A DNA stretch of 64,000 bases from Streptococcus henryi DSM 19005 (GTDB taxonomy: Bacteria; Bacillota; Bacilli; Lactobacillales; Streptococcaceae). Where the stretch lies: positions 1 through 64,000 of the forward strand of contig NZ_AQYA01000037.1 in NCBI RefSeq assembly GCF_000376985.1, written 5' to 3'. Positions 31,985-43,325 of this stretch are shown one piece after another. Under the pieces are notes generated by a model. It had not been told where the DNA came from. It saw only the letters and a list, made by a program, of their open reading frames with translations, and made no database searches. The first letter of the stretch is position 1; each line of letters starts with the position of its first letter. The translations under genes were made by a program, and so were the position numbers.

Positions 31985-33829
31985 ATGACAAATTTAAGAA
32001 ATGATATCCGCAACGTAGCCATCATCGCCCACGTTGACCACGGTAAAACAACCCTTGTTGACGAACTCTTGAAACAATCTCATACACTTGATGAACGTAA
32101 AGAGCTTCAAGAGCGCGCTATGGACTCGAACGATATTGAAAAAGAGCGTGGGATTACTATCCTTGCTAAAAATACTGCGGTTGCCTACAATGGTACTCGT
32201 ATCAATATCATGGACACACCAGGTCACGCGGACTTCGGTGGAGAAGTAGAACGTATCATGAAAATGGTTGATGGGGTTGTCCTTGTCGTAGATGCTTACG
32301 AAGGAACAATGCCACAAACACGTTTCGTATTGAAAAAAGCTTTGGAACAAAACTTAGTTCCAATCGTAGTTGTTAATAAAATTGACAAACCTTCAGCGCG
32401 TCCAGAAGAAGTTGTGGATGAAGTTCTTGAACTTTTCATCGAACTTGGTGCTGACGATGATCAATTGGAATTCCCAGTAGTTTATGCATCAGCTATCAAC
32501 GGAACATCTTCACTTTCAGATGATCCAGCTGATCAAGAACACACAATGGCCCCAATCTTCGATACAATCATCGAGCATATTCCAGCACCAGTTGATAATT
32601 CAGATGAGCCTCTTCAATTCCAAGTGTCACTTCTTGACTACAATGATTTCGTTGGACGTATTGGTATCGGGCGTGTCTTCCGCGGAACGGTTAAAGTTGG
32701 TGACCAAGTTACACTTTCAAAACTTGATGGCACAACTAAAAACTTCCGTGTTACAAAACTTTTCGGTTTCTTTGGTCTTGAACGTAAAGAAATCCAAGAA
32801 GCTAAAGCTGGTGACTTGATCGCTGTTTCAGGTATGGAAGATATCTTCGTTGGTGAAACAATCACACCAACTGATTGTATCGAACCATTACCAATTCTTC
32901 GTATTGATGAGCCTACACTTCAAATGACTTTCTTGGCTAACAATTCACCATTTGCAGGTCGTGAAGGGAAACACGTAACATCACGTAAAGTTGAAGAGCG
33001 TTTGCTTACTGAACTTCAAACTGACGTATCTCTTCGTGTTGAAGCAACTGATTCACCAGATAAATGGACTGTTTCAGGTCGTGGTGAACTTCACTTGTCA
33101 ATCCTTATCGAAACAATGCGTCGTGAAGGATATGAGCTCCAAGTATCTCGTCCAGAAGTTATCATCAAAGAAATTGATGGCGTGAAAATGGAACCATTCG
33201 AACGTGTTCAAATCGATACACCAGAAGAATACCAAGGTGCTGTTATCCAATCCCTTTCAGAACGTAAAGGTGAAATACTTGATATGCAAGCAACTGGTAA
33301 CGGACAAACACGTCTTATCTTCTTGGCTCCAGCCCGTGGTCTTATCGGATACCCAACTGAGTTCCTTTCAATGACACGTGGTTACGGTATCATGAACCAT
33401 ACCTTCGACCAATACCTTCCAGTTATCAATGCTGAAATCGGCGGACGTCACCGTGGTGCCCTTGTATCAATCGATACTGGTAAGGCAACAACTTATTCAA
33501 TCATGTCAATTGAAGAACGTGGTACAATCTTCGTTAACCCAGGTACTGAAGTTTATGAAGGAATGATTATCGGTGAAAACTCACGTGAAAATGACTTGAC
33601 AGTTAACATCACTAAAGCTAAACAAATGACAAACGTTCGTTCAGCTACTAAAGACCAAACTGCAGTTATCAAAACACCGCGTATTTTGACACTTGAAGAA
33701 TCACTTGAATTCCTTAATGATGATGAGTACATGGAAGTAACACCAGAATCAATTCGCTTGCGTAAACAAATTCTTGATAAGAATCAACGTGCTAAAGCAG
33801 CTAAGAAGAAAAAACTTGGTGATGCTTAA
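31985..33829 (+). CDS. typA: Ribosome-associated GTPase TypA/BipA
   Basis: This 614-residue translational GTPase is related to EF-G. It has G1 AHVDHGKT at residues 15-22, a DTPGHADFGGEVER motif, NKID, EF-G-like domains III and V, and the BipA-specific C-terminal domain. It binds the ribosome and helps 50S assembly and stress or cold adaptation. The frame runs open from 31853, but the promoter and the family N-terminus MTNLRNDIRNVAIIAH put the start at ATG 31985 behind ACGAGGA. High-expression codon use. A small DUF3165 gene follows. Confidence 0.95.
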   Translation: MTNLRNDIRNVAIIAHVDHGKTTLVDELLKQSHTLDERKELQERAMDSNDIEKERGITILAKNTAVAYNGTRINIMDTPGHADFGGEVERIMKMVDGVVLVVDAYEGTMPQTRFVLKKALEQNLVPIVVVNKIDKPSARPEEVVDEVLELFIELGADDDQLEFPVVYASAINGTSSLSDDPADQEHTMAPIFDTIIEHIPAPVDNSDEPLQFQVSLLDYNDFVGRIGIGRVFRGTVKVGDQVTLSKLDGTTKNFRVTKLFGFFGLERKEIQEAKAGDLIAVSGMEDIFVGETITPTDCIEPLPILRIDEPTLQMTFLANNSPFAGREGKHVTSRKVEERLLTELQTDVSLRVEATDSPDKWTVSGRGELHLSILIETMRREGYELQVSRPEVIIKEIDGVKMEPFERVQIDTPEEYQGAVIQSLSERKGEILDMQATGNGQTRLIFLAPARGLIGYPTEFLSMTRGYGIMNHTFDQYLPVINAEIGGRHRGALVSIDTGKATTYSIMSIEERGTIFVNPGTEVYEGMIIGENSRENDLTVNITKAKQMTNVRSATKDQTAVIKTPRILTLEESLEFLNDDEYMEVTPESIRLRKQILDKNQRAKAAKKKKLGDA

Positions 33830-33901
33830 ACAGCATACTTAAAAGTGGTGCAATCAGGCCATGCAGAGAGTATCTAATTAAATTCAAGAGAAAGGAGTGC
33901 C

Positions 33902-34153
33902 ATGTTTTATTTAATCATAGCCATCTTATTAGCCTTGTATTATTTCTTTATGGCACCTAAAACGGTTAGAAATACTCTAAATGCTATTGTTTTAGTAGGA
34001 GTAGTAGCAGTTCTCTTGGTTTTAGCAGCAATGAGCTTTATAAAAATCATGCAATCTCCACCTGAAATTTTTGTGGTGATAGGAATGATTATTTTGGCTT
34101 ACTTTGCTATACGGGACATTCTCAATATGCCTGATAGACCCTCAAAAAAATAA
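33902..34153 (+). CDS. DUF3165 family small membrane protein
   Basis: This 83-residue protein consists of three hydrophobic segments (about 1-17, 27-48, 57-72) and a short polar tail. It matches DUF3165, a small streptococcal family of unknown function. RBS AAAGGAG precedes the ATG. It follows typA by 72 bases without a terminator between, and a terminator follows it, so the two are likely one transcript. Confidence 0.72.
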   Translation: MFYLIIAILLALYYFFMAPKTVRNTLNAIVLVGVVAVLLVLAAMSFIKIMQSPPEIFVVIGMIILAYFAIRDILNMPDRPSKK

Positions 34154-34159
34154 GTAGTG

Positions 34160-34188
34160 AAGCCAGACTAGATTATAGTCTGGTTTTT
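34160..34188 (+). terminator. Terminator after typA-DUF3165 unit
   Basis: AGCCAGACTA at 34161-34170, loop GATTA, TAGTCTGGTTTTT. Confidence 0.85.
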
Positions 34189-34442
34189 AAATTTCTTATT
34201 GTACTCAAAAAATTAAAATCAGACAAGGTAAGCTAAAAAAGCATAACTGGAGGTTGGCAAGGAGGCTTAACAATGTATCATAATATGAGTCATTATCTTA
34301 CCGCATTGTCCTATCATTCAAAAATAGAAAGATTATAAGCTCTACAAAAAGTGAAAGTGCAGCAAAATGGCTCCAACCTTGAAAAAGGGGGTGAATAAAT
34401 GTACAATAGAAGCAAGCTAGAAAATTAGAAAATGGACTTGTT

Positions 34443-35795
34443 ATGAAATCAATAAAACAATTTGAAAATAAAAAAGTTTTGGTACTTGGTTTAGCTCGTT
34501 CAGGCGAGGCAGCAGCCCGTCTGTTGGTGAAATTAGGTGCCATTGTAACTGTAAATGATGGTAAACCTTTTGATGAGAATCCAGCTGCACAAGCTCTACT
34601 TGAAGAGGGCGTGAAAGTTGTTTGCGGCAGTCACCCAATTGAACTTTTAGATGAAAATTTTGAATTAATGGTAAAAAATCCAGGGATTCGTTATGATAAC
34701 CCAATGGTAGCCAAAGCACTTGAAAAAGGGATTCCAGTCTTAACAGAAGTTGAATTAGCTTATCTAGTTTCTGATGCTCCAATTATTGGTATCACAGGAT
34801 CAAATGGTAAAACAACAACTACAACAATGATTGCGGATGTCTTTAATAATAGCGGTAAATCGGGTCTCTTATCTGGTAATATTGGTTTTCCAGCTTCAGA
34901 AGTCGTTCAAACTGCAACTGACAAAGATGTTCTAGTCATGGAATTATCCTCATTTCAATTGATGGGAGTTGATCAATTCTGCCCTCGCATTGCAGTTATA
35001 ACTAACCTCATGCCAACTCACATTGATTATCATGGTTCATTTGAAGAATATGTTGCAGCGAAATGGAATATCCAAAACAAAATGACTGCAGAAGACTTTG
35101 TTGTTCTTAACTACAATCAAGACATCTCAAAAGAACTCTCAGAAAAAACTAATGCGACGGTTGTTCCATTTTCGACAAGTGAAAAAGTAGATGGCGCTTA
35201 TCTTGATAATAATGTTCTCTACTTTAAAGAAGAAGCTATCATGGCTGCTGATGAAATTGGTGTTCCTGGGACACATAATGTTGAGAATGCTCTGGCAACT
35301 ATTGCTGTTGCTAAGTTATCAGGAATTTCAAATACTGTAATCAAAGAAACCCTTTCTCACTTTGGAGGAGTAAAGTACCGCCTGCAATCTCTTGGTGAAG
35401 TTAATGGTGTTAAGTTTTACAACGACTCAAAATCAACCAATATCTTGGCTACTCAAAAAGCATTATCAGGTTTTGACAATAGCAAAGTGACCCTAATTGC
35501 CGGCGGTCTTGACCGAGGAAATGAGTTTGATGAACTTGTACCGGATATTCAAGGTCTAAAAGCTATGGTTATTCTTGGAGAATCAGCTCCGCGTGTTATT
35601 CGTGCAGCAGAGAAAGCTGGAGTACCTTACATAGAAGCTGAAGACGTTGCGGATGCAACCCGTTTGGCTTTTGAGAATAGCACAGCAGGAGATGTTGTTC
35701 TTCTCAGCCCAGCCAATGCTAGCTGGGACATGTATAAGAACTTTGAAGTGCGTGGCGATGAATTTATTGCTACATTTGAAGCATTGAGAGGGTAA
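34443..35795 (+). CDS. murD: UDP-N-acetylmuramoyl-L-alanine:D-glutamate ligase
   Basis: This 450-residue cytoplasmic Mur ligase adds D-glutamate to UDP-MurNAc-L-Ala using ATP. Domains: an N-terminal Rossmann-like UDP-binding domain ([19 protein letters not shown]), a central ATPase with [13 protein letters not shown] near residue 116, and a C-terminal domain with [16 protein letters not shown]. Full length. First gene of the division/wall cluster. The 250 bp upstream (34189-34440) shows no clear promoter consensus. The ribosome site before the ATG is weak (GGA). Confidence 0.96.
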   Translation: MKSIKQFENKKVLVLGLARSGEAAARLLVKLGAIVTVNDGKPFDENPAAQALLEEGVKVVCGSHPIELLDENFELMVKNPGIRYDNPMVAKALEKGIPVLTEVELAYLVSDAPIIGITGSNGKTTTTTMIADVFNNSGKSGLLSGNIGFPASEVVQTATDKDVLVMELSSFQLMGVDQFCPRIAVITNLMPTHIDYHGSFEEYVAAKWNIQNKMTAEDFVVLNYNQDISKELSEKTNATVVPFSTSEKVDGAYLDNNVLYFKEEAIMAADEIGVPGTHNVENALATIAVAKLSGISNTVIKETLSHFGGVKYRLQSLGEVNGVKFYNDSKSTNILATQKALSGFDNSKVTLIAGGLDRGNEFDELVPDIQGLKAMVILGESAPRVIRAAEKAGVPYIEAEDVADATRLAFENSTAGDVVLLSPANASWDMYKNFEVRGDEFIATFEALRG

Positions 35796-35797
35796 CT

Positions 35798-36883
35798 ATG
35801 GCTACTAAAAAGAAAAGAATTGTCTTTACAGGTGGCGGTACAGTAGGACATGTGACACTTAATCTCATTTTGATTCCACGTTTTATCAAAGATGGCTGGG
35901 AAGTTCACTATATTGGTGATAAACACGGTATTGAGCATGAACAAATTGAAAAGTTAGGACTAGACGTTTCTTTCCATTCAATTGCAACAGGTAAGCTACG
36001 TCGATATTTCTCATGGCAGAACATGCTGGATGTTTTTAAAGTTGGTTTTGGTATCCTCCAATCTATGGTAATCATAGCAAAAATCCGTCCTCAAGCCCTC
36101 TTTTCCAAAGGAGGTTTTGTGTCGGTACCGCCAGTTATTGCTGCAAAAACACTTGGCGTTCCTGTTTTTGTTCATGAGTCAGATTTATCAATGGGATTAG
36201 CCAATAAAATTGCCTATAAGTTTGCAACTACCATGTACACGACTTTTGAGCAAGCTCACGGTCTTGTAAAAGCGAAACATATCGGGGCCATTACTAAAGT
36301 TGGTAGTCCATCGGATTTTGATCAAAATCAAATTGATAAGATAAAAGAAGCGTTTGACCCTGAATTAAAAACTCTCCTTTTTATTGGTGGATCAGCAGGC
36401 GCGCGTGTTTTCAATGATTTTATTAGCAATTCTTCTGAATTAGTCCAACATTTCAACGTTATTAATATCTCTGGTGATAAGTCACTTAATACGCTTTCTA
36501 AAAATTTGTACCGCGTTGACTATGTGACAGACCTTTATCAGCCTCTTTTGGATATGACAGATGTTGTCATCACGCGTGGTGGATCAAATACGATTTTTGA
36601 GTTGTTAGCCATGCACAAATTGCACTTGATTGTTCCACTTGGCAAAGAAGCAAGTCGTGGAGATCAGTTGGAAAATGCGGATTACTTTGAGAAGAAGGGC
36701 TATGCTCGACAGTTACAGGAACCTGATTTAACTTTTGAAAACTTAACTAGAGAAGTCGCTCTGCTATTGTCCCAAAAAGAACAATATGAAGGGGCTATGG
36801 CAAATTCAACTGAAATCAAGTCGCAAGACGAATTCTATGACTTGTTGACTGCAGAAATTGCCAGAGTGGTAAAAGGAAAGTAG
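35798..36883 (+). CDS. murG: UDP-GlcNAc:undecaprenyl-PP-MurNAc-pentapeptide GlcNAc transferase
   Basis: This 361-residue peripheral membrane glycosyltransferase turns lipid I into lipid II. The GT-B fold is marked by the N-terminal glycine-rich loop [14 protein letters not shown] and the C-terminal nucleotide-sugar site with [14 protein letters not shown]. The length is about family average. It starts two bases after murD and abuts divIB, so this is an operon. Confidence 0.96.
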   Translation: MATKKKRIVFTGGGTVGHVTLNLILIPRFIKDGWEVHYIGDKHGIEHEQIEKLGLDVSFHSIATGKLRRYFSWQNMLDVFKVGFGILQSMVIIAKIRPQALFSKGGFVSVPPVIAAKTLGVPVFVHESDLSMGLANKIAYKFATTMYTTFEQAHGLVKAKHIGAITKVGSPSDFDQNQIDKIKEAFDPELKTLLFIGGSAGARVFNDFISNSSELVQHFNVINISGDKSLNTLSKNLYRVDYVTDLYQPLLDMTDVVITRGGSNTIFELLAMHKLHLIVPLGKEASRGDQLENADYFEKKGYARQLQEPDLTFENLTREVALLLSQKEQYEGAMANSTEIKSQDEFYDLLTAEIARVVKGK

Positions 36884-38095
36884 ATGGCAAAACAAAAAGA
36901 TAAAGAAAAACATGAAACTGCTGAACTGACAGAATGGCAGAAGCGAAATATTGAATTTCTGAAAAAGAAAAAAGAGGAAGAAGCGGAGAAGCAACGACAA
37001 CAAGCAAAGCTAAAGGCAGAGCGCAAGGAACAAATGAAAGCCCAGCCAGAAAAAGATAATGAAGATACTGCTGAAGCCGAAAGTTCTGAAGAAGTTGCAG
37101 AAGTGGTTACAGAAAGCTCACTAAAGAATGAGGACTTGAAAGAAGATAAGCCAGATAAAAAGTTGCTTAAAAAAGAAAAGTCGAAGAAACTCAGCCCTCA
37201 TCAGAAAGTTATTAGACGTGCAACCCCTATTTTGGTTATTTCTAGCCTTGTTCTTTTAGTGTCATTGTTTGTTGTATCCCCTCTCAGCAAAAGGAAACAG
37301 GTGACTGTTACAGGTTATAAAAATGCTTTGGAATATGACCTTCTAACACAATCAGAAATAAAAGATTCAGACTATATATTTAGTTTAATTTTCAATCATG
37401 GCGATTATGAAAAAGCTGTTACAGATGCCAATGTTTGGGTGAAAAATGCAAGGCTCTTGTATGAATTTCCGAATCATTTTACTTTGAAAGTCACGGAATA
37501 TGACATTGTTGCTTATGCACAATCTGCTAATGGTTACCAACCAATTCTTGCTAATGGTCAGCGAGTTGAAACAGTCAACGCTTCTGAGTTACCAGAACAT
37601 TTCATTTCTGTTAATTTATCTGATGAAAAGATGCAAAAAACCTTTATAGACAGTCTTTCTAAATTGGATAAAGATTTGGTTGCACAAATTCAAACTGTCA
37701 GTTTGGCCGACTCTTCAACAACGGCAGATCTCTTACTTTTGTCAATGATTAATGGACATACGGTGCGAGTTCCTTTGTCAGAGATTGAGAAAAAATTACC
37801 TTATTATATGAAAATTAAAGATAATTTAGCAGAGGATAGTATTGTTGACATGGAGGTGGGTATATATACAACTACACCAACTATTGAAGCAGAGATCCAA
37901 GAGGAAAAGTCAGAAGCTAAAAAAGCAGAAGAAGCCAACAAAAAGAATGCTGAGGAAGATGATACAGATGTCGATTCAACCGAAGACCAGACTGAGGCTG
38001 AAAATAACCAAACTGTCTCTGAAAATGCTGACATAGCCCCGGCTGAGGAAGGAACGGAAGAGGTCTCTTCTGAAGTGACAACAACAGACCAATAA
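36884..38095 (+). CDS. divIB: Cell division protein DivIB/FtsQ
   Basis: This 403-residue bitopic division protein begins with about 105 highly charged cytoplasmic residues (coiled-coil rich in Lys/Glu/Gln). One membrane helix lies at about 112-134 and is followed by an extracellular POTRA/FtsQ-type domain (KQVTVTGYKNALEYDLL onward). It ends in a long acidic, low-complexity tail. It joins FtsL and DivIC to regulate septal synthesis by FtsW/PBP2x. ATG abuts the murG stop. The long charged N-terminus and acidic tail are normal for streptococci. Confidence 0.93.
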   Translation: MAKQKDKEKHETAELTEWQKRNIEFLKKKKEEEAEKQRQQAKLKAERKEQMKAQPEKDNEDTAEAESSEEVAEVVTESSLKNEDLKEDKPDKKLLKKEKSKKLSPHQKVIRRATPILVISSLVLLVSLFVVSPLSKRKQVTVTGYKNALEYDLLTQSEIKDSDYIFSLIFNHGDYEKAVTDANVWVKNARLLYEFPNHFTLKVTEYDIVAYAQSANGYQPILANGQRVETVNASELPEHFISVNLSDEKMQKTFIDSLSKLDKDLVAQIQTVSLADSSTTADLLLLSMINGHTVRVPLSEIEKKLPYYMKIKDNLAEDSIVDMEVGIYTTTPTIEAEIQEEKSEAKKAEEANKKNAEEDDTDVDSTEDQTEAENNQTVSENADIAPAEEGTEEVSSEVTTTDQ

Positions 38096-38148
38096 CAGAC
38101 TTAATTAGTGTTCGGAAATGAGAGAAATTAAGATTAAGTTTCTATAAC

Positions 38149-38183
38149 AAAAAACGTAAAATGATAACATTTTACGTTTTTTT
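38149..38183 (+). terminator. Terminator between divIB and ftsA
   Basis: AAAACGTAAAATG, loop ATAA, CATTTTACGTTTTTTT: a nine- to thirteen-pair stem with seven T residues. Confidence 0.9.
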
Positions 38184-38184
38184 A

Positions 38185-38193
38185 TGATATAAT
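38185..38193 (+). promoter_or_regulatory. Extended -10 promoter of ftsA-ftsZ
   Basis: TGATATAAT at 38185-38193, immediately after the divIB terminator and 74 bp before the ftsA ATG. No good -35 because the terminator stem occupies that position. Confidence 0.6.
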
Positions 38194-38266
38194 ATTTTCT
38201 GAATAATTCTGTCTTGAGGCAGATGTTAGTATAGTAAATGATTGGAAAGATAGTGAGGTCGAGTGA

Positions 38267-39634
38267 ATGGCTAGAAATGGCTTTTTTACAGGATTAGATA
38301 TAGGAACTAGCTCGATTAAGGTTCTAGTTGCAGAGTTTGTTTCAGGTGAGATGAACGTTATTGGTGTCAGTAATGTCCCAAGTACAGGAGTGAAAGACGG
38401 GATTATTGTTGATATCGAAGCTGCTGCAGAAGCGATTAAATCAGCAGTAAAGCAGGCTGAAGAAAAAGCCGGAATTACGATTGATAAAGTAAATGTAGGA
38501 TTACCAGCTAACCTACTTCAAATTGAACCAACACAAGGAATGATACCAGTTCCAAGTGAATCAAAAGAAATTAAGGATGAGGATGTTGATAGTGTTGTCA
38601 AGTCTGCTTTGACAAAGAGTATCACACCTGAACGTGAAGTTATTTCATTGGTACCAGAAGAATTCATCGTAGATGGTTTTCAAGGTATTCGCGATCCTCG
38701 CGGAATGATGGGGATTCGTTTGGAAATGCGTGGCTTGATTTACACAGGCCCAAGCACAATCCTCCACAACCTACGTAAAACAGTTGAACGTGCAGGTATC
38801 GTCGTTGAAAACATCGTAATCTCACCATTGGCAATGACAAAATCAGTTCTTAATGAAGGTGAACGTGAATTTGGTGCTACTGTCATTGATATGGGTGGCG
38901 GTCAAACTACCGTTGCTTCAATGCGAGCACAGGAGTTACAGTACACTAATATTTATCCAGAAGGTGGAGAATACATCACTAAGGATATTTCAAAAGTATT
39001 GAAAACGTCAATGCAAATTGCAGAGGCTTTGAAGTTTAACTTCGGACGTGCTGATTTGGAAGAAGCAAGCCGTTCTGAAACTGTTAAAGTTGATGTAGTC
39101 GGCAGCGATCAGCCAATTGATGTTTCAGAATATTATTTAGCTGAAATTATTTCAGCTCGTATTAAACACATTTTAGAACGTGTGAAACAAGATTTAGAAC
39201 GTGGCCGCTTGCTTGATTTACCTGGTGGTATCATTCTAATTGGTGGTGGTGCAATCATGCCAGGTGTGGTAGAACTTGCACAAGAAATCTTTGGCACTAA
39301 AGTTAAACTTTACGTTCCAAATCAGGTCGGTATCCGCAATCCAATGTTTGCTAATGTTATCAGTATTGTTGAATACGTAGGAATGATGTCTGAAGTAGAT
39401 GTGATTTCACAACGTGCAGTTTCTGGTGAGGAATTGCTAAGACGCAAACCAGTTGAATTTGGTATGGTTAAGGAACGTGTAGTGCCAATGTTTAACGAAA
39501 AAGTTGAACAGCCTGTGGTACCAGCACAAAACTTCCAAGAGCAAAATCAACCAGTTTACAATCCAGAACCAAAAGAACAAAAGCCAAAATTAGGTGAACG
39601 TGTTCGTGGTATTTTAGGAAGTATGTTTGACTAA
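38267..39634 (+). CDS. ftsA: Cell division actin homologue FtsA
   Basis: This 455-residue actin-fold protein anchors FtsZ to the membrane and recruits later division proteins. Actin-type ATP-binding blocks are visible: FTGLDIGTSSIKVLVAE (phosphate 1), ATVIDMGGGQTTVA (phosphate 2) and GGIILIGGGAIMPGV (adenosine). The SHS2/1C subdomain is present. A linker rich in Pro/Gln/Glu leads to an amphipathic C-terminal helix (RVRGILGSMFD) that binds membrane. It has its own promoter after the divIB terminator and is followed by ftsZ after 19 bases. Confidence 0.96.
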   Translation: MARNGFFTGLDIGTSSIKVLVAEFVSGEMNVIGVSNVPSTGVKDGIIVDIEAAAEAIKSAVKQAEEKAGITIDKVNVGLPANLLQIEPTQGMIPVPSESKEIKDEDVDSVVKSALTKSITPEREVISLVPEEFIVDGFQGIRDPRGMMGIRLEMRGLIYTGPSTILHNLRKTVERAGIVVENIVISPLAMTKSVLNEGEREFGATVIDMGGGQTTVASMRAQELQYTNIYPEGGEYITKDISKVLKTSMQIAEALKFNFGRADLEEASRSETVKVDVVGSDQPIDVSEYYLAEIISARIKHILERVKQDLERGRLLDLPGGIILIGGGAIMPGVVELAQEIFGTKVKLYVPNQVGIRNPMFANVISIVEYVGMMSEVDVISQRAVSGEELLRRKPVEFGMVKERVVPMFNEKVEQPVVPAQNFQEQNQPVYNPEPKEQKPKLGERVRGILGSMFD

Positions 39635-39644
39635 AAATAAGTGA

Positions 39645-40967
<1,323 letters not shown>

Positions 40968-40975
40968 AATTTAAA

Positions 40976-41650
40976 ATGGATTTACAAAAAAATAAAGATC
41001 AGGTTTTTGCGGAAGTTGAAAAAGCAACTTCCCTAGCTGGTCGACCACAAGAAAGTGTTACTATTTTAGCGGTAACAAAATATGCTGATGCAGATATTGC
41101 TGGAAAACTAGTTGAAACCGGTATTAAGCACATTGCTGAAAATAGAGTGGATAAGTTTCTTGATAAATATCAAAGATTAAAAGATAGGAATTTAACCTGG
41201 CACTTAATTGGAAGCTTGCAGCGACGCAAAGTCAAGGATGTTATTAACTTTGTTGATTATTTCCATGCATTAGACTCAGTCAAGTTAGCTTCAGAAATTC
41301 AAAAACGCGCTGAACATCCGATTAAATGTTTCCTTCAAGTTAACATTTCGGGTGAAGAAAGTAAGCATGGCTTTACAGCCGAAGAAGCTTTTGAAGCGAT
41401 TGAGCAGATACGCGAATTTGATAAGATTGAACTTGTTGGTTTGATGACAATGGCTCCGCTTCACGCTGATGATGAAGAGTTGACTACTGTTTTCAGAAAG
41501 ACAAACGAACTAAGACATCAGTTGCAAGCAAAAGAATATCCCAATATGCCGATGACAGAATTAAGCATGGGAATGAGTGGTGATTTTAAAATCGCTATCA
41601 ATGAAGGTGCCACTTTCGTCAGAATTGGCTCATCATTCTTCATAGATTAG
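40976..41650 (+). CDS. ylmE: PLP-binding YggS/YlmE protein
   Basis: This 224-residue alanine-racemase-like TIM barrel has the PLP lysine in ILAVTKYADAD (near residue 35). Phosphate-binding segments HLIGSLQRRKV and ELSMGMSGDFKIAI are also present. The YggS family maintains pyridoxal-phosphate and amino-acid homeostasis and has no clear enzymatic activity. Its place between ftsZ and sepF is the standard Firmicute arrangement. It starts nine bases after ftsZ with no strong ribosome site, so it is probably coupled. Confidence 0.93.
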   Translation: MDLQKNKDQVFAEVEKATSLAGRPQESVTILAVTKYADADIAGKLVETGIKHIAENRVDKFLDKYQRLKDRNLTWHLIGSLQRRKVKDVINFVDYFHALDSVKLASEIQKRAEHPIKCFLQVNISGEESKHGFTAEEAFEAIEQIREFDKIELVGLMTMAPLHADDEELTTVFRKTNELRHQLQAKEYPNMPMTELSMGMSGDFKIAINEGATFVRIGSSFFID

Positions 41651-41659
41651 GAGGAACAA

Positions 41660-42262
41660 ATGGCCTTTAAAGATAAATTTGAAAAATTGGTTTCATATTT
41701 TGATACAGATGAAGTTAGCGATGTTGAAGAAACTGAGTTAGACCAATCACCTGTGAAACCACAACCTGCTTCTCAGCAAGCTCCTTTGCAGCCAAAACGC
41801 CCTAACAATCCGGTTTCACAACCAGTAAGACCAAGTCAACAACCAGCTCAAAGACAACAAGCTCCGATACATGCAGTAAAACCGACTGATGAACCTGCAC
41901 CTGTACGACCTACAAATCAGGCAAATCTACGTAGAGATAATTATCAACCTGCTGCACGTACAGAGCAAACAACCATTGCCTTGAAATATCCTCGTAAATA
42001 TGAAGATGCTCAAGAAATTGTTGACCTGCTCATTGTCAATGAATGTGTTTTGATTGATTTTCAATATATGTTAGACGCACAAGCAAGACGTTGTCTGGAT
42101 TTCATTGATGGTGCAAGTAAAGTTTTGTATGGAAAATTACAAAAAGTTGGTACCTCTATGTTCCTTTTGACACCATCTAATGTGACTGTTGATATTGAGG
42201 AATTAAATCATCAGCATTCAAGACAAGACCTTGGTTTTGATTTTGATATGAAGAGACGTTAA
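41660..42262 (+). CDS. sepF: Z-ring membrane tether SepF
   Basis: This 200-residue protein has an N-terminal amphipathic helix ([14 protein letters not shown]) that binds membrane. A Pro/Gln-rich linker at about 30-105 leads to the C-terminal SepF domain (about 112-195, [13 protein letters not shown] and [20 protein letters not shown]). SepF bundles and anchors FtsZ filaments. RBS AGGAGG is strong. It lies between ylmE and ylmG. Confidence 0.94.
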   Translation: MAFKDKFEKLVSYFDTDEVSDVEETELDQSPVKPQPASQQAPLQPKRPNNPVSQPVRPSQQPAQRQQAPIHAVKPTDEPAPVRPTNQANLRRDNYQPAARTEQTTIALKYPRKYEDAQEIVDLLIVNECVLIDFQYMLDAQARRCLDFIDGASKVLYGKLQKVGTSMFLLTPSNVTVDIEELNHQHSRQDLGFDFDMKRR

Positions 42263-42265
42263 ATC

Positions 42266-42523
42266 ATGAATTATTTAATTCTAAGCATCTTACTAAAAGT
42301 GATAGATGTTTACACTTATCTACTGATTGCTTATGCCTTGCTATCATGGTTTCCAGGGGCTTATGACACTACAATTGGTCGTTTCATTATTGGCGTTGTT
42401 GAACCTGTTATTGCTCCATTTCGAAAATTGAAATTACAATTCTTTGGATTAGATTTCACTATCTGGATTGTCATGATTGCTTTCAATATTTTAGCACGTT
42501 TCCTCGTGTACCTATTGATTTGA
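42266..42523 (+). CDS. ylmG: YggT family membrane protein (YlmG)
   Basis: This 85-residue protein has two membrane helices (about 3-27 and 62-84) separated by a loop with the YggT landmark EPVIAPFRKL. YggT/YlmG proteins are conserved in this cluster and linked to division or nucleoid/membrane organisation; the mechanism is unknown. It starts three bases after sepF. Confidence 0.88.
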   Translation: MNYLILSILLKVIDVYTYLLIAYALLSWFPGAYDTTIGRFIIGVVEPVIAPFRKLKLQFFGLDFTIWIVMIAFNILARFLVYLLI

Positions 42524-42525
42524 TT

Positions 42526-43314
42526 ATGGTTCAAAATAGCCTATATCAACACTATAGGAAAGAAGAATATGACTTTGTTGATAAAGTGAGAGACCTTATT
42601 AACAAAGTAGAGTCAACTTACACGATGGATGTGACTGAATTTTTCAATCCTAGGCAGGTTGAAATTGTAAAAAGTCTCTGCCATTATTACGGTGTACAAG
42701 TCTTTGCATCTAGCGATTACTATGACATGGAATATGCTAAAGTTATTATTGCACCTGAATACTATGTCTTTGATTTTTTAGATTTTAATATAGCTTTAGT
42801 CGAAATTTCTTATAATGCTAAGTTCAATCAGCTTACTCATAGTCAGATTATGGGTACCTTAATTAATCAACTGGGTATTAAACGAACTGTTTTTGGAGAT
42901 ATTCTTGTTCAATCAGATCGTGCTCAGCTGCTTGTCGATAGATCTATATTATCCTATTTTACATCTCATATTGCTAAAATAGGAAGAGCAAGTGTGACAC
43001 TAAAAGAAATTGATTTTTCAAAGCTCTTGGTTCCAGAAAGTCAATCTCAATCTATTGAAATTCTTGTTTCCAGCATGAGATTAGACAAGGTTCTAGCGGC
43101 TGTTTTAAAAATCTCAAGAAGTCAGTCGACAAAGCTAATTGAGGCAGATAAGGTAAAAGTAAACTATCGACAATCGAATAAGATTTCAGAAATGCTCCAA
43201 ATTGGAGATAAACTCAGTATTCGAGGTTTTGGTCGATTTTCTATTGTTTCAGATAATGGATTATCTAAAAACGGAAAGTACAAGTTAACAATAGATAAAA
43301 TGATACACAAATAA
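42526..43314 (+). CDS. ylmH: S4-domain RNA-binding protein YlmH
   Basis: This 262-residue protein has an N-terminal YlmH domain and a C-terminal S4 RNA-binding domain (about 180-240, SSMRLDKVLAAVLKISRSQS). YlmH homologues act on stalled ribosomes as quality-control factors in Firmicutes and are clustered with sepF and divIVA. The frame opens at a TTG overlapping the ylmG stop, but I use ATG 42526 (MVQNSLYQHYRKEE). The ribosome site is poor, so coupling to ylmG is likely. Confidence 0.9.
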   Translation: MVQNSLYQHYRKEEYDFVDKVRDLINKVESTYTMDVTEFFNPRQVEIVKSLCHYYGVQVFASSDYYDMEYAKVIIAPEYYVFDFLDFNIALVEISYNAKFNQLTHSQIMGTLINQLGIKRTVFGDILVQSDRAQLLVDRSILSYFTSHIAKIGRASVTLKEIDFSKLLVPESQSQSIEILVSSMRLDKVLAAVLKISRSQSTKLIEADKVKVNYRQSNKISEMLQIGDKLSIRGFGRFSIVSDNGLSKNGKYKLTIDKMIHK

Positions 43315-43325
43315 GGAGAAGTTGA

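Noticed and set aside
34196-34235. Possible degenerate copy of the dispersed repeat upstream of murD (TACTC...TTAAAATCAGACAAGG)
   Set aside because: Only about 30 bases resemble one end of the element; too short to count as a copy without a profile search.
38147-38266. Leader between divIB and ftsA as a candidate riboswitch
   Set aside because: The only strong structure is an ordinary terminator followed by an extended -10; no conserved aptamer-like motifs.
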